DNA from: Paenibacillus arenosi
Lineage (GTDB): Bacteria > Bacillota > Bacilli > Paenibacillales > Paenibacillaceae
Reading direction: 5' to 3'
Assembly (NCBI RefSeq): GCF_014841135.1
Contig: NZ_JACYTN010000001.1
Location: 1 to 64,000 of the forward strand
DNA: 64,000 nt
Shown here: positions 37,909 to 46,279 of the stretch, one piece after another
How the letters are laid out: the number at the start of each line of letters is the position of its first letter
Position numbering within the stretch: the stretch's first letter is position 1
Program-made: the position numbers and the translations under genes
Notes under the pieces: model-generated
Databases searched by the model: none
What the model saw: only the letters and a program-made list of their open reading frames with translations
Told to the model about the DNA's origin: nothing

Positions 37909-37978
37909 GTAAACCTGTTGTTTCTACAATACACATGTATGTTAAGACCGCCTTCATTTGTAGAAACAACATGTTTAC
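37909..37978 (+). repeat. Long hairpin: 21-bp inverted repeat with 28-base loop
   Basis: Bases 37909-37929 and 37958-37978 are inverted copies with one mismatch; the core GTTGTTTCTACAA / TTGTAGAAACAAC is perfect. There is no T-run directly after it, so it is not a standard terminator. It may be an RNA structure in the leader or a small mobile remnant. Confidence 0.7.
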
Positions 37979-38025
37979 AGCGTTTATGCGCAGCCTGCAA
38001 GTGCAGGAGGGGGTGTCTTTTTGTT

Positions 38026-38115
38026 GTGAAATACATTCAAGTGAACTTGAATTTGTATCTATATTATAAATATTTGCTTGTTGTTACGGTAATTTGCTCA
38101 CCTCCTTGGGCGTAG
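38026..38115 (+). CDS. Possible Tyr-rich leader peptide
   Basis: A 29-codon frame starting GTG 38026, twelve bases after a GGAGGGGG (38006-38013), a somewhat long spacing. The peptide is hydrophobic and Tyr/Leu-rich: codons at 38056-38073 read YLYYKY, and the end reads ICSPPWA. The codons for the final SPPW include the ACCTCCTT that can pair with the next gene's Shine-Dalgarno. This placement suggests a regulatory leader peptide, but the frame is short and could be chance. Confidence 0.35.
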   Translation: MKYIQVNLNLYLYYKYLLVVTVICSPPWA

Positions 38116-38166
38116 GCGAATATCATGGAGAATTACATGATTGTGCTAGTCATTAAGGAGGTTCCT

Positions 38167-39009
38167 ATGGAAAATAACATGCAAGGTTACCAGGCTGAAC
38201 AACAAGGCGCTCAAGAGGAAAAGCGATTTGATGGAAGCAATGCGCCTAACTTTGGCGCATCTTATGTACCACAATATACGCAGCCGAATATGGCTCCTAT
38301 GCAGTCGGTACCCAATATGCAGCCTATGATGCAGTCCATGCCTAACTTCCCACCAATGCCAATGCCAAATATGCAGGCTGCGATGCAATCGATTCCTAAC
38401 ATACAGCCGATGCCCAACATGCAGCCAATGACACAACAGGCTGTGCTGCCTAACCAACAACCATATCCAGCTATGCCACAAGGATCTGTTGTACAACAGT
38501 CCATGGGAGAAAATGCATGGAAGCCAAATGATGAATACGGTGGATTGGCTGTTAATGGTGAGAATATGAAAGATATGTGTAAAAAATATATGCATCACCA
38601 TGTCCAACTAAAAACAAGTGAGAATCAAGTTTACCAAGGTGTAATTACTCATGTTGATGATACGTATGTGCATTTATCCCCAACGTCTACAGGCAAAGAA
38701 AATAGTCAGTATAGTGATCAAATGACGTCGTATCCATACACGGTGTCACAGGATTATTCGGCTTATTCAACACCTTATTATTGTGAATCATGTTACCGCG
38801 GATTGGCTTCGCATCATGGTTTTGGAGGCGGTGGCCCTGGGTACCATGGTGGAGGCTATGGATATCACGGAGGATACTATCCCAGGCCACGCCCGCCCTA
38901 TTATCCATACTATGGTGGGTACTATCCCTACTACCCGTATTACTATGGATATGGCTACAATCCGATCATTTTGCCTCTTGCAACGCTAGCAGCTTTAGCT
39001 CTTCTCTAA
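38167..39009 (+). CDS. Tyr/Gly/Pro-rich protein, possible spore-surface protein
   Basis: A 280-residue protein not assigned to a named family. Residues about 25-120 are repeats of PNMQPM/MQSMPN type rich in Pro, Met and Gln. About 134-172 form a small compact segment (MCKKYMHHHVQLKTSENQVYQGVITHVDD's span) that looks like the short Sm-like beta domain of several bacillus coat-associated proteins. A CESC pair follows, then a Gly/His/Tyr stretch and a run of PYYPYYGGYYPYYPYYYGYGY type near 247-267, ending in a hydrophobic tail (ILPLATLAALALL). Tyr/Gly/Pro-rich composition of this sort is common in cross-linked spore coat proteins. AAGGAGG at 38155-38161 sets ATG 38167. Confidence 0.6.
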   Translation: MENNMQGYQAEQQGAQEEKRFDGSNAPNFGASYVPQYTQPNMAPMQSVPNMQPMMQSMPNFPPMPMPNMQAAMQSIPNIQPMPNMQPMTQQAVLPNQQPYPAMPQGSVVQQSMGENAWKPNDEYGGLAVNGENMKDMCKKYMHHHVQLKTSENQVYQGVITHVDDTYVHLSPTSTGKENSQYSDQMTSYPYTVSQDYSAYSTPYYCESCYRGLASHHGFGGGGPGYHGGGYGYHGGYYPRPRPPYYPYYGGYYPYYPYYYGYGYNPIILPLATLAALALL

Positions 39010-39025
39010 AGTAGATCCATGATTC

Positions 39026-39066
39026 AAGCACCTCTATGCTGTGGCTGTGGGGTGCTTTCATTTTTT
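39026..39066 (+). terminator. Terminator after the Tyr-rich protein gene
   Basis: AAGCACC pairs with GGTGCTT around a long loop, followed by TCATTTTTT. Confidence 0.7.
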
Positions 39067-39294
39067 ATAAAGATCGATACAACGTGCAAGTAGTAAGTAG
39101 CATAGTACTTTTAATCGTTTAGTAGAAAGAGTAAAGATACATAGTGTAACTAAGAGAATGGATTGAAAATTGGACGTGAGATGTATTTTTCGATATGATA
39201 TTCGTATAGTCTAAGTTGATTCGTACTGCTTAAGATAACGCTGAAGTAACATGGGCTGTATAGGTGAATATATATTTCTAGGAGGAAGATTAGG

Positions 39295-39645
39295 ATGGAT
39301 TGCATTTTTTGCAAAATAATCGAAGGTACGCTGCCTTCTAAAAAAGTATACGAAACAGAACAAGTGGTTGCTTTTCATGACATCCAGCCTAAAGCGCCTG
39401 TACATATCGTAATTGTTCCGAAGAAACACATTCCGACAATGAATGATCTGCAAAAAGAAGATTATGCACTGTTAGGAGATATCCATGAAGCGGCTCAACA
39501 AATCGCGAAAGATCTCGGTGTGGCGCAGTCAGGCTATCGTTTAGTTAACAACTGCAACAAAGACAGTGGTCAGATTGTGTTCCATATTCACTACCATCTA
39601 TTAGGTGGCGAACCGCTAGGAGATATTGTTGGTTCCAGATATTGA
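39295..39645 (+). CDS. HIT family protein (HinT-like)
   Basis: A 116-residue histidine-triad protein. The catalytic HIHYHLL (about residues 99-105) is complete, with CIFCKIIEG at the start (zinc-type Cys pair) and PKAPVHIVIVPKKHIPT in the middle, the typical HinT core. Such enzymes hydrolyse adenosine phosphoramidates; the cellular role is not settled. GGAGGAAG precedes ATG 39295. It lies just upstream of the rpsU promoter. Confidence 0.94.
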   Translation: MDCIFCKIIEGTLPSKKVYETEQVVAFHDIQPKAPVHIVIVPKKHIPTMNDLQKEDYALLGDIHEAAQQIAKDLGVAQSGYRLVNNCNKDSGQIVFHIHYHLLGGEPLGDIVGSRY

Positions 39646-39679
39646 TTTCAGTAATTATTTACAGTTCGCAAGTGCAAGG

Positions 39680-39709
39680 TTGACACTGTATTTCACCATC
39701 ACATATAAT
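39680..39709 (+). promoter_or_regulatory. Sigma-A promoter of rpsU-yqeY
   Basis: A perfect TTGACA (39680-39685) and perfect TATAAT (39704-39709), 18 bases apart, 58 bases before the rpsU start. Confidence 0.88.
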
Positions 39710-39767
39710 GTAATTTGATGAACCGTGATTTGTTCTTGGACGGTCTGGTCGGAGGGAGGGATAACTG

Positions 39768-39941
39768 GTGTCTGAAACGAAAGTTCGCAAAAACGAGACG
39801 ATCGATGCTGCACTTCGTCGCTTTAAGCGCTCCATCGCAAAAGATGGCGTATTGGCTGAAGTTAAAAAGCGTAAGCACTATGAGAAGCCAAGCGTCAAGC
39901 GTAAGAAGAAGTCCGAGGCTGCTCGCAAGAGAAAGTTTTAG
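39768..39941 (+). CDS. rpsU: Ribosomal protein bS21
   Basis: A 57-residue very basic protein: [19 protein letters not shown], then [18 protein letters not shown] and a Lys/Arg-rich tail ending ARKRKF. This is the complete small-subunit protein bS21, which sits near the mRNA platform of the 30S subunit. Start is GTG 39768 after GGAGGGAGG. The stop overlaps the ribosome-binding site of yqeY (TAGGAGGA), so the pair is co-translated, as in B. subtilis. Confidence 0.96.
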   Translation: MSETKVRKNETIDAALRRFKRSIAKDGVLAEVKKRKHYEKPSVKRKKKSEAARKRKF

Positions 39942-39956
39942 GAGGATATAGCACCA

Positions 39957-40400
39957 ATGGATCTAAGCCTACGATTGAGCGAAGATATGAAGCAAGCGAT
40001 GAAGAGTAAAGACAAGTTCAAACTCTCCACCATCCGCATGGTTCGTTCGGCAATCCAGAATGTTGAGATAAATTCGAAACGAACTTTGAATGACGATGAA
40101 GTGCTTGAAATTCTAGGTCGTGAAATCAAACAGCGGAAAGATGCCCTCCATGAGTTCGAGAAAGCTAGCCGATTCGACCTTGTAGATAACTTGAAACTAG
40201 AGCTTGACATTTTGTTGGAATACCTTCCAGCACAGCTTTCTGAAGAAGAAATTAATGCTATTGTACGAGAGACCATCCAAGAGACCGGTGCAACTTCGAA
40301 AGCAGATATGGGTAAGCTTATGGCTGCCCTAATGCCAAAGGTCAAAGGACGTTCCGACGGTAAACTTGTCAATTCAATTGTTCAACAGCATCTGCAATAA
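39957..40400 (+). CDS. yqeY: GatB/YqeY domain protein
   Basis: A 147-residue YqeY: MKQAMKSKDKFKLSTIRMVRSAIQN, then LPAQLSEEEI and the C-terminal tail-domain pattern GKLMAALMPKVKGRSDGKLVN. The C-terminal helical domain is shared with the tRNA-binding end of GatB; the free-standing protein has no established role. It follows rpsU by 15 bases and is closed by a strong terminator. Confidence 0.95.
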   Translation: MDLSLRLSEDMKQAMKSKDKFKLSTIRMVRSAIQNVEINSKRTLNDDEVLEILGREIKQRKDALHEFEKASRFDLVDNLKLELDILLEYLPAQLSEEEINAIVRETIQETGATSKADMGKLMAALMPKVKGRSDGKLVNSIVQQHLQ

Positions 40401-40425
40401 GCGAATCTTTATAACTGATCGAATA

Positions 40426-40458
40426 CAAAAACACTCCTTGTTTCAAGGAGTGTTTTTA
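40426..40458 (+). terminator. Terminator after yqeY
   Basis: AAAAACACTCCTTG and CAAGGAGTGTTTTT pair perfectly around TTT. Confidence 0.95.
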
Positions 40459-40579
40459 TTTTGTCTTCTTTTTGTTTAGGAGCATATAGAGGGAACGTAA
40501 TAGTTGGTTGCAAATGGATCATTTTTATGAGTTGTTATGCACTTAAACGTTATCGTGCTTGATGACTTTGTTAGATTGT

Positions 40580-40605
40580 TGAAACGTAAATAATGAAATT
40601 ACGTA
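40580..40605 (+). promoter_or_regulatory. Sigma-W type promoter of the yqeZ-floA operon
   Basis: TGAAAC at 40580-40585 and CGTA at 40602-40605 with 16 bases between match the sigma-W consensus exactly. In B. subtilis the homologous yqeZ-yqfA-yqfB operon is sigma-W controlled, which supports the call. Confidence 0.85.
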
Positions 40606-40672
40606 TTACCGCATATATGGAATCAAGAAAGCAAGAGCAGTTGACATACTAAACAAAGAAGGGGGTAGTGGA

Positions 40673-42064
40673 TTGAATTCACGTTCTGTAACGTTAAAAA
40701 GATGGCTTGTTTTGACGACGCTTACTATTTTTGCGTTGACAGGCTTGTTAGGGATAATGAGCAGTGCTGGTGTACAACCAGCCTATGCTGAATCTGTTCC
40801 TGGGACTGTGAATGATGGAGTAGTTGCCGTCATACAGCTAGAAGGTGCTGTAGATCCGGTTATGGAGTCGTACGTCCGCCGGGCGATTGAAGAGGCGGAG
40901 CAATCTAGAGCGGAGCTTATCGTGTTTGAAATGAACACGCCTGGTGGAAGGTTGGACAGTGCTGAAGCATTGGGGCTTCTCATAGCGGAGAGTCCGATCC
41001 CAACCGTCGTTTATGTAAATGGTAAAGCAGCTTCTGCTGGTAGTTATATAGCGCTCAGTGCGGATAAGATTGCCATGACACCTACGAGCATGATCGGTTC
41101 AGCCGCGATAGTGGATGTAAATGCCGAATTGGTTGACAATCCTAAAGTGGTTGCTGCATGGTCGAGCATGATGAAGGGTGCTGCTGAGGCTAATGGCCGT
41201 GATGGCACTTATGCAGTCGCGATGGTCGATGTGAAGAATGAAATAAAACTTCCTAAGCTAGACCGCACTAAGAAGGCGGGAGAAGTTCTTTCCTTGGATA
41301 CAAAAGAAGCGATCAGAGTTGGTTATGCAGATTATGAAGCAACCTCCCTTCAAGAATTGCTGACTCAAATGAAGCGCAGTAATCCTTTGATTCTCACCAT
41401 TGAGGTAGCTGCATCGGAGAAGATTGCTTCATTCCTAATGAATCCAATTGTCGCTACGGTGCTGCTGTTCATTGGTATTGCAGGTATTGCCATTGAACTG
41501 ATTGTGCCAGGGTTCGGTGTGCCAGGTATTTTGGGTGTACTAAGCTTCGGTCTATATTTCTTTGGCGCTTATGTCGCTGGATTAGCAGGAATGGAGGCAT
41601 TTGTCCTCTTTATTCTGGGGCTTGTACTGCTTGTGTTAGAATTGTTTGTACCTAGCTTCGGTATATTGGGAATACTAGGTTCTGCCAGTCTGATTACAAG
41701 TGTGGTGCGAGCTGCGTATGACACATCTGATGCACTGTTGTCGTTGGGGATTGCGTTCATAGCAGCAACTGTTGTCGTTGTTATCATTGCACGTATATTT
41801 AAGCATCGTGGAGTATGGAATCGATTCATTCTTCGTGAGCAACTGACAACGGAAGAGGGCTTTGTGTCCACGCGAAATGCATCCGAGCTTATTGGAGAAA
41901 TTGGTGTTGCATTAACTACGCTTCGACCATCTGGTACCGCATCTTTCAACGAGCGTAAAGTTGATGTCGTTACCGACGGTGGATTTATTAGCGCTGGCAA
42001 GCGCGTAAAAGTGATTCATGTAGAAGGAGTTCGTGTCGTAGTGCGCGAACACGCAGATGACTAG
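40673..42064 (+). CDS. yqeZ: NfeD-family membrane serine protease-like protein (YqeZ)
   Basis: A 463-residue protein. A signal peptide (LVLTTLTIFALTGLLGIM, cut near PAYA-ES) is followed by a ClpP/SppA-like domain with FEMNTPGGRLDSAEAL and GKAASAGSYIALSADKI; the Ser in SAGS and a following Lys are the likely Ser-Lys pair. Four or five membrane segments (about 250-390) and a C-terminal NfeD OB-fold (GEIGVALTTLRPSGTASF) complete it. It partners with flotillin FloA in membrane-microdomain and envelope-stress functions. Start is TTG 40673 after GGGGGTAGTGG. Confidence 0.93.
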   Translation: MNSRSVTLKRWLVLTTLTIFALTGLLGIMSSAGVQPAYAESVPGTVNDGVVAVIQLEGAVDPVMESYVRRAIEEAEQSRAELIVFEMNTPGGRLDSAEALGLLIAESPIPTVVYVNGKAASAGSYIALSADKIAMTPTSMIGSAAIVDVNAELVDNPKVVAAWSSMMKGAAEANGRDGTYAVAMVDVKNEIKLPKLDRTKKAGEVLSLDTKEAIRVGYADYEATSLQELLTQMKRSNPLILTIEVAASEKIASFLMNPIVATVLLFIGIAGIAIELIVPGFGVPGILGVLSFGLYFFGAYVAGLAGMEAFVLFILGLVLLVLELFVPSFGILGILGSASLITSVVRAAYDTSDALLSLGIAFIAATVVVVIIARIFKHRGVWNRFILREQLTTEEGFVSTRNASELIGEIGVALTTLRPSGTASFNERKVDVVTDGGFISAGKRVKVIHVEGVRVVVREHADD

Positions 42065-42123
42065 GGGTCGCGGTTTATTGTAAACCTGCCTATATAGAAA
42101 ATTGAATCGGAGGTTGTGCTTTT

Positions 42124-43119
42124 ATGGATTTGAACATTAGCTTTTTGCTTACGATCGCAGTTGTTATTATTGCGGTCAGTGTATTCCTCAGCTTCTTCCC
42201 GGTAATGCTCTGGATTTCTGCTATCGCATCCGGTGTGAAAATTAGCATTATTACGTTGGTGGCTATGCGTCTACGTCGTGTTACTCCGAGCCGTATCGTT
42301 AACCCAATGATCAAGGCGACTAAAGCAGGATTGGGACTGTCCATTAATCAGTTGGAAAGTCACTATTTGGCGGGTGGTAATGTAGACCGAGTAGTAAATG
42401 CGCTAATTGCTGCACAGCGTGCAAACATTAGCTTGGAATTTGAACGTGCAGCTGCTATCGACCTTGCAGGTCGCGACGTACTTCAAGCTGTACAAATGAG
42501 TGTTAACCCTCGTGTTATCGAGACACCGATCGTTGCAGCTATGGCGAAAGACGGTATTGAAGTGAAAGTTCGTGCTCGTGTAACGGTACGTGCTAACATT
42601 GAGCGTCTCGTTGGTGGTGCGGGTGAAGAAACGATTATCGCTCGTGTCGGTGAGGGTATTGTTACTACAGTAGGTTCTAGTGCTACGCATAAAGATGTAT
42701 TGGAAAATCCAGATTTGATTTCTCGCACGGTACTTGGCAAAGGATTGGATGCGGGTACAGCATTTGAAATCTTATCGATTGATGTTGCTGATGTTGATGT
42801 AGGTAAAAATATCGGTGCACATCTTCAAACCGAGCAAGCAGAGGCTGATAAGCGTATCGCTCAAGCGAAGGCGGAAGAGCGTCGTGCGATGGCGGTTGCA
42901 CAAGAGCAAGAGATGAAGGCTCGTGTCGTAGAGATGCGCGCGCGTGTTGTTGAGTCTGAATCTCAAGTTCCATTGGCAATGGCAGAAGCGCTTAAGAGCG
43001 GCAAGTTAGGTGTTATGGATTACATGAACCTTCAAAATATTGAGGCGGATACGCAAATGCGCGGCTCGATTGGCAAGAATTCAGACGCAGGGCGTACCGA
43101 CCACAATTCAGAAAGCTAG
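42124..43119 (+). CDS. floA: Flotillin-like protein FloA
   Basis: A 331-residue FloA (YqfA). A membrane-inserting hydrophobic hairpin covers about 5-55, followed by the PHB/SPFH domain ([29 protein letters not shown]) and a C-terminal Ala/Glu/Arg-rich coiled coil ([20 protein letters not shown]). It organises functional membrane microdomains and interacts with NfeD encoded just upstream. GGAGG precedes ATG 42124. The end ([21 protein letters not shown]) is a polar tail. Second gene of the sigma-W operon. Confidence 0.96.
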   Translation: MDLNISFLLTIAVVIIAVSVFLSFFPVMLWISAIASGVKISIITLVAMRLRRVTPSRIVNPMIKATKAGLGLSINQLESHYLAGGNVDRVVNALIAAQRANISLEFERAAAIDLAGRDVLQAVQMSVNPRVIETPIVAAMAKDGIEVKVRARVTVRANIERLVGGAGEETIIARVGEGIVTTVGSSATHKDVLENPDLISRTVLGKGLDAGTAFEILSIDVADVDVGKNIGAHLQTEQAEADKRIAQAKAEERRAMAVAQEQEMKARVVEMRARVVESESQVPLAMAEALKSGKLGVMDYMNLQNIEADTQMRGSIGKNSDAGRTDHNSES

Positions 43120-43129
43120 GCGATAAGCC

Positions 43130-43642
43130 ATGGAAAAATTATTTGATTTTATTTCTTCAAATATTTTTGTAGTCGTTGCGGTTGTGGGATTCTTACTTTC
43201 GCTAGTGGGCAATAAAAAGAAGTCAACCACCGGTATGCCAAACTTTGGTGGGGATACGCAAAATACGGCTAGCCAGAGCCAATCTAATCATGATCAAGAT
43301 AAGGGCAATTATGATGACGATGAGGAAGAGTATGAGCGTCAGCAGTCTCGACTAGAAGATGTGCGTACGACTCCTGTGTTCTCGACAGATTATAGCGATG
43401 ATCGAGAAGAGAATACATTTGGTTATCCATCATCAAGATTGGCCGATACAAGCTATCGTACTCAAGCCGCCGTAGCTAGAGAAGCTTCTTCACCTATTTA
43501 CTCGCGGAATGATCACGGAGGGCAGCAGCAGCGTGGTAAGGCTGGCTCCAATGAAACATTAGCTGAACAGGCGCGTCAAGGTGTAATATGGGCTGAAATA
43601 TTAGGTCCGCCTCGAGCGAAACGTCCGTTCCGCAATCGATAA
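43130..43642 (+). CDS. Hypothetical membrane-anchored protein in the floA operon
   Basis: A 170-residue protein with one N-terminal membrane segment (NIFVVVAVVGFLLSLVG) facing a long low-complexity, charged and Asp/Glu-rich cytoplasmic tail. The only compact part is the last 25 residues, EQARQGVIWAEILGPPRAKRPFRN-type, which look conserved and might bind a partner. It starts 10 bases after the floA stop and ends at a terminator. It occupies the place of B. subtilis yqfB but I cannot show homology. Confidence 0.7.
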   Translation: MEKLFDFISSNIFVVVAVVGFLLSLVGNKKKSTTGMPNFGGDTQNTASQSQSNHDQDKGNYDDDEEEYERQQSRLEDVRTTPVFSTDYSDDREENTFGYPSSRLADTSYRTQAAVAREASSPIYSRNDHGGQQQRGKAGSNETLAEQARQGVIWAEILGPPRAKRPFRNR

Positions 43643-43645
43643 TTC

Positions 43646-43694
43646 AAAAAGTCTCAGCCTGTACACCTTTTTGGAACGGGCTGGGGCTTTTTTT
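43646..43694 (+). terminator. Terminator after the floA operon
   Basis: AAAAAGTCTCAGCC pairs with GGCTGGGGCTTTTT (two G-T wobbles), followed by T-run. Confidence 0.85.
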
Positions 43695-43776
43695 GTGTTT
43701 GTATCCTGCTGCTAATTTTCATATTCATTGCTGCTGGAGCATAAGTTGTAAAGTACAGGAAGGGGGCCTCGCACGT

Positions 43777-44073
43777 ATGAGCCGTATCATGCGCAAGTTG
43801 AATCAGTGGACGGCGCATTTGTTTGATTTGCCGCAGGATATCGTATCTGATGTGCCCCGTGTATCCTTAATAGGCAATCGCAAGCTGTTCGTAGAGAATC
43901 ATCGTGGAATCGTTCATTTTTCCAATGAAAATATGAGATTGTCGCTCGCAAAAGGGGAATTGGAAGTGACGGGAAGTGAGCTTGTCATTCGAGGAATATG
44001 GACAGAAGAAATATGTATCGAGGGCTACATAACTGAAGTGAAGGTTCACGGAATGGAGGACGCAAAGCCATGA
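43777..44073 (+). CDS. yqfC: Sporulation protein YqfC
   Basis: A 98-residue YabP/YqfC-family protein: NQWTAHLFDLPQDIVSDVPRVSLIGN, then LFVENHRGIVHFSNENMRL and a mostly beta C-terminus. Members are made in the mother cell under sigma-E and are needed for late sporulation. GGAAGGGGG precedes ATG 43777. It overlaps yqfD by four bases (ATGA), as usual for this pair. Confidence 0.93.
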   Translation: MSRIMRKLNQWTAHLFDLPQDIVSDVPRVSLIGNRKLFVENHRGIVHFSNENMRLSLAKGELEVTGSELVIRGIWTEEICIEGYITEVKVHGMEDAKP

Positions 44074-45257
44074 AACCACCGTTAATGGGTAAAATACGTG
44101 GATATGTCAAAATTCAAATTCGAGGACAGCATACCGAACAACTACTTAATCTCCTTTTAGCAAAACGGATAACGATATGGGATGTGAGGCGCACAGATGA
44201 TCATCAGGTGAGCCTCTTTATTATAGTGCCTGACTTTTTTAGATTACGTCCGTTTTTAAAAAAGACAGGCTGCCGTGTTCATGTAATGGAGCGTTATGGG
44301 CTTCCATTTTCGATAGGACAAGTGCGTCGACGTTCTTTTTTTGTAACCGGTGCTTTTTTATTTTTACTAGGATTGTACATGCTGTCATCTCTTGTGTGGA
44401 CGATAGAAGTAAAGGGGAACGAATCGATCTCAACCGAGCAAGTGCTTGCAGCTGCTCATGAGGAGGGCATATATCCATTTCAGTGGACGTTTAGGCTTAA
44501 AGAGACAGAAGAGCTGTCAAAAGCGCTGCATGCGAAGCTGTCTTCTTCATCTTGGGTGGGGGTGACAAGGCAAGGTACCAAAATTGTCATTCATATTGTT
44601 GAATCCACTGTGCCAAAATCAAGAAAACTGAATAATCCGCGCAACATCGTAGCGAGTACAGATGCTGTCATTACAAGCATTATAGCTGAAGAAGGCAAAG
44701 CAATCGTAAAACCGAATGATCGTGTAAAAAAGGGTCAGGTCCTAATTAGTGGTGCTCTGGGATCTCCGGAGTCTCCATTAATCGTGGTCGCTAAAGGCAG
44801 CATACGAGGCCTCGTTTGGTATGAATATTCGATACAATCACCTCTTGTAAGCAAGCAAAAAGTAATGACTGGACAAAGCATAGAAAAATCTTATGTGCAA
44901 TTGGGCCAACGACGCTTGCAGGTAAGTGGTTATGGTCAAATTCCATTTTCTCATTATGAAGTGAAGACTGAATTCAATGATGTAAATGTAGGAATGTTAA
45001 CTTTGCCGCTTAAATGGGTAAAAGAAAAGATAATGGAAGTACAAATTGTTGAAGAGGCGCAAGAACAGCAAGAGGCTGCTCAAATTGGATTGCGTCATGC
45101 AAGAACGGATATCTTGGCGAAATATGGACCGAACGCTCGTGTTGTAACGGAAAAGATTTTGCATCAGAAGACGGAGAATGGTAAAGTGAAACTTAAGGTT
45201 ATGTTTGAAGTAGAGCAATCGATTACAGAAGAGCAGCCTATTATTGGCACTTCATAA
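44070..45257 (+). CDS. yqfD: Sporulation protein YqfD
   Basis: A 395-residue YqfD. The N-terminal cytoplasmic part (GYVKIQIRGQHTEQLLNLLLA, YGLPF) is followed by a single membrane segment near 92-110 (FFVTGAFLFLLGLYMLSSL) and an outside domain with FDTxxP-like POTRA pattern (VWTIEVKGNESISTEQVLAAAHEEGIYPF) and the conserved NIVASTDAVITSI...VKKGQVLISG. Made in the mother cell during sporulation; exact role not known. Translationally coupled to yqfC. Confidence 0.94.
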   Translation: MKPPLMGKIRGYVKIQIRGQHTEQLLNLLLAKRITIWDVRRTDDHQVSLFIIVPDFFRLRPFLKKTGCRVHVMERYGLPFSIGQVRRRSFFVTGAFLFLLGLYMLSSLVWTIEVKGNESISTEQVLAAAHEEGIYPFQWTFRLKETEELSKALHAKLSSSSWVGVTRQGTKIVIHIVESTVPKSRKLNNPRNIVASTDAVITSIIAEEGKAIVKPNDRVKKGQVLISGALGSPESPLIVVAKGSIRGLVWYEYSIQSPLVSKQKVMTGQSIEKSYVQLGQRRLQVSGYGQIPFSHYEVKTEFNDVNVGMLTLPLKWVKEKIMEVQIVEEAQEQQEAAQIGLRHARTDILAKYGPNARVVTEKILHQKTENGKVKLKVMFEVEQSITEEQPIIGTS

Positions 45258-45295
45258 AGACTAAATCATATGACTAAGGCAAGGAGACTGAGATT

Positions 45296-46264
45296 TTGTC
45301 GCAACAACAAACAGTGAAACTTTCATTAGAGAATGCAGCTGAAGGTCTCGCACTATTCGGACCACAAGACAAGTATTTTAAGCTTATCCAATCCCATACC
45401 GAAGTCGAAATATCGTCACGTGAAGCAGAGATTGTCCTGACAGGTGATTCTGAAGAAGTGGAGAAGTTCAAGCAGTTGTTTGAAGTGCTGCTCCAACTTA
45501 TTCGCAACAATGTTGGGTTATCAGAACGGGATATGATGTACGCACTTGAGTTGGCAGAGCAGTGGAAGGTCCATGAGCTGTTAGATTTGTTTAAGGGAGA
45601 AGTGGCTCATACATACCGTGGCAAGCCGATTCGTGTTAAAACAATCGGTCAACGTCACTACGTTTCTTTGATTAAGAAGTTAGATGTCGTATTCGGGATT
45701 GGACCTGCGGGTACAGGTAAGACGTACCTTGCTGTTGTTTTAGCGGTTACTGCGCTGAAGGAAGGGGCAGTTAAGCGGATTGTTTTGACACGTCCGGCTG
45801 TGGAGGCAGGAGAGAATCTAGGCTTCTTGCCGGGAGATTTGCAAGAGAAAGTAGATCCTTACTTACGTCCTTTGTATGACGCCTTGCATGATGTGATGGG
45901 TCCTGATCAAGTCGCTAAGGCACTAGAACGAGGGTTGATCGAAATTGCGCCTTTGGCATATATGCGTGGGCGTACATTGGATGATGCATTCATCATCTTG
46001 GATGAGGCGCAAAATACGACTCCTGAACAGATGAAAATGTTCCTGACGCGTCTTGGTTTTGGCTCGAAAATGGTCATTACAGGCGACGTTACGCAAATTG
46101 ATTTGCCTAGGGGCAAAAATTCAGGACTTGTCGAAGCACATAAAGTGCTTCGAGATATTGAGGAGATTGGCTTTATGCATTTTGCTGAACAAGATGTCGT
46201 TCGTCATTCCTTAGTACAAAAAATTATTGTTGCTTACCAGAAGGAAAGCGAAAACCAAGGATAG
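45296..46264 (+). CDS. phoH: PhoH-like ATPase
   Basis: A 322-residue PhoH-family ATPase. Walker A is GIGPAGTGKTYLAV (about residues 137-150), Walker B FIILDEAQNTT, and the conserved RPAVEAGENLGFLPGDLQEK lies between. An N-terminal KH-like extension precedes the ATPase. These proteins are linked to RNA metabolism and always sit near ybeY, as here. AAGGAG (45281-45286) supports TTG 45296 as the start. Confidence 0.94.
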   Translation: MSQQQTVKLSLENAAEGLALFGPQDKYFKLIQSHTEVEISSREAEIVLTGDSEEVEKFKQLFEVLLQLIRNNVGLSERDMMYALELAEQWKVHELLDLFKGEVAHTYRGKPIRVKTIGQRHYVSLIKKLDVVFGIGPAGTGKTYLAVVLAVTALKEGAVKRIVLTRPAVEAGENLGFLPGDLQEKVDPYLRPLYDALHDVMGPDQVAKALERGLIEIAPLAYMRGRTLDDAFIILDEAQNTTPEQMKMFLTRLGFGSKMVITGDVTQIDLPRGKNSGLVEAHKVLRDIEEIGFMHFAEQDVVRHSLVQKIIVAYQKESENQG

Positions 46265-46279
46265 AGAGGGTTGTTCTCT

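Larger units (their letters stand above)
37783..38166 (+). other. Structured leader region before the Tyr-rich protein gene
   Basis: This 384-base stretch contains, in order: short dyads built on ACAGT/ACTGT at 37845-37880 around a TATAAT (37867-37872), a 21-bp hairpin (37909-37978), a small CCTGCA/TGCAGG hairpin (37993-38008), a ribosome-binding site with a 29-codon reading frame (38026-38115), and an ACCTCCTT (38100-38107) complementary to the AAGGAGGT (38155-38162) of the next gene. Confidence 0.6.

Noticed and set aside
37813-38025. A 100-codon frame across the long hairpin before the Tyr-rich protein gene
   Set aside because: The part before 38026 crosses the promoter-like and hairpin sequences and has no ribosome-binding site; only the last 29 codons are placed behind one.
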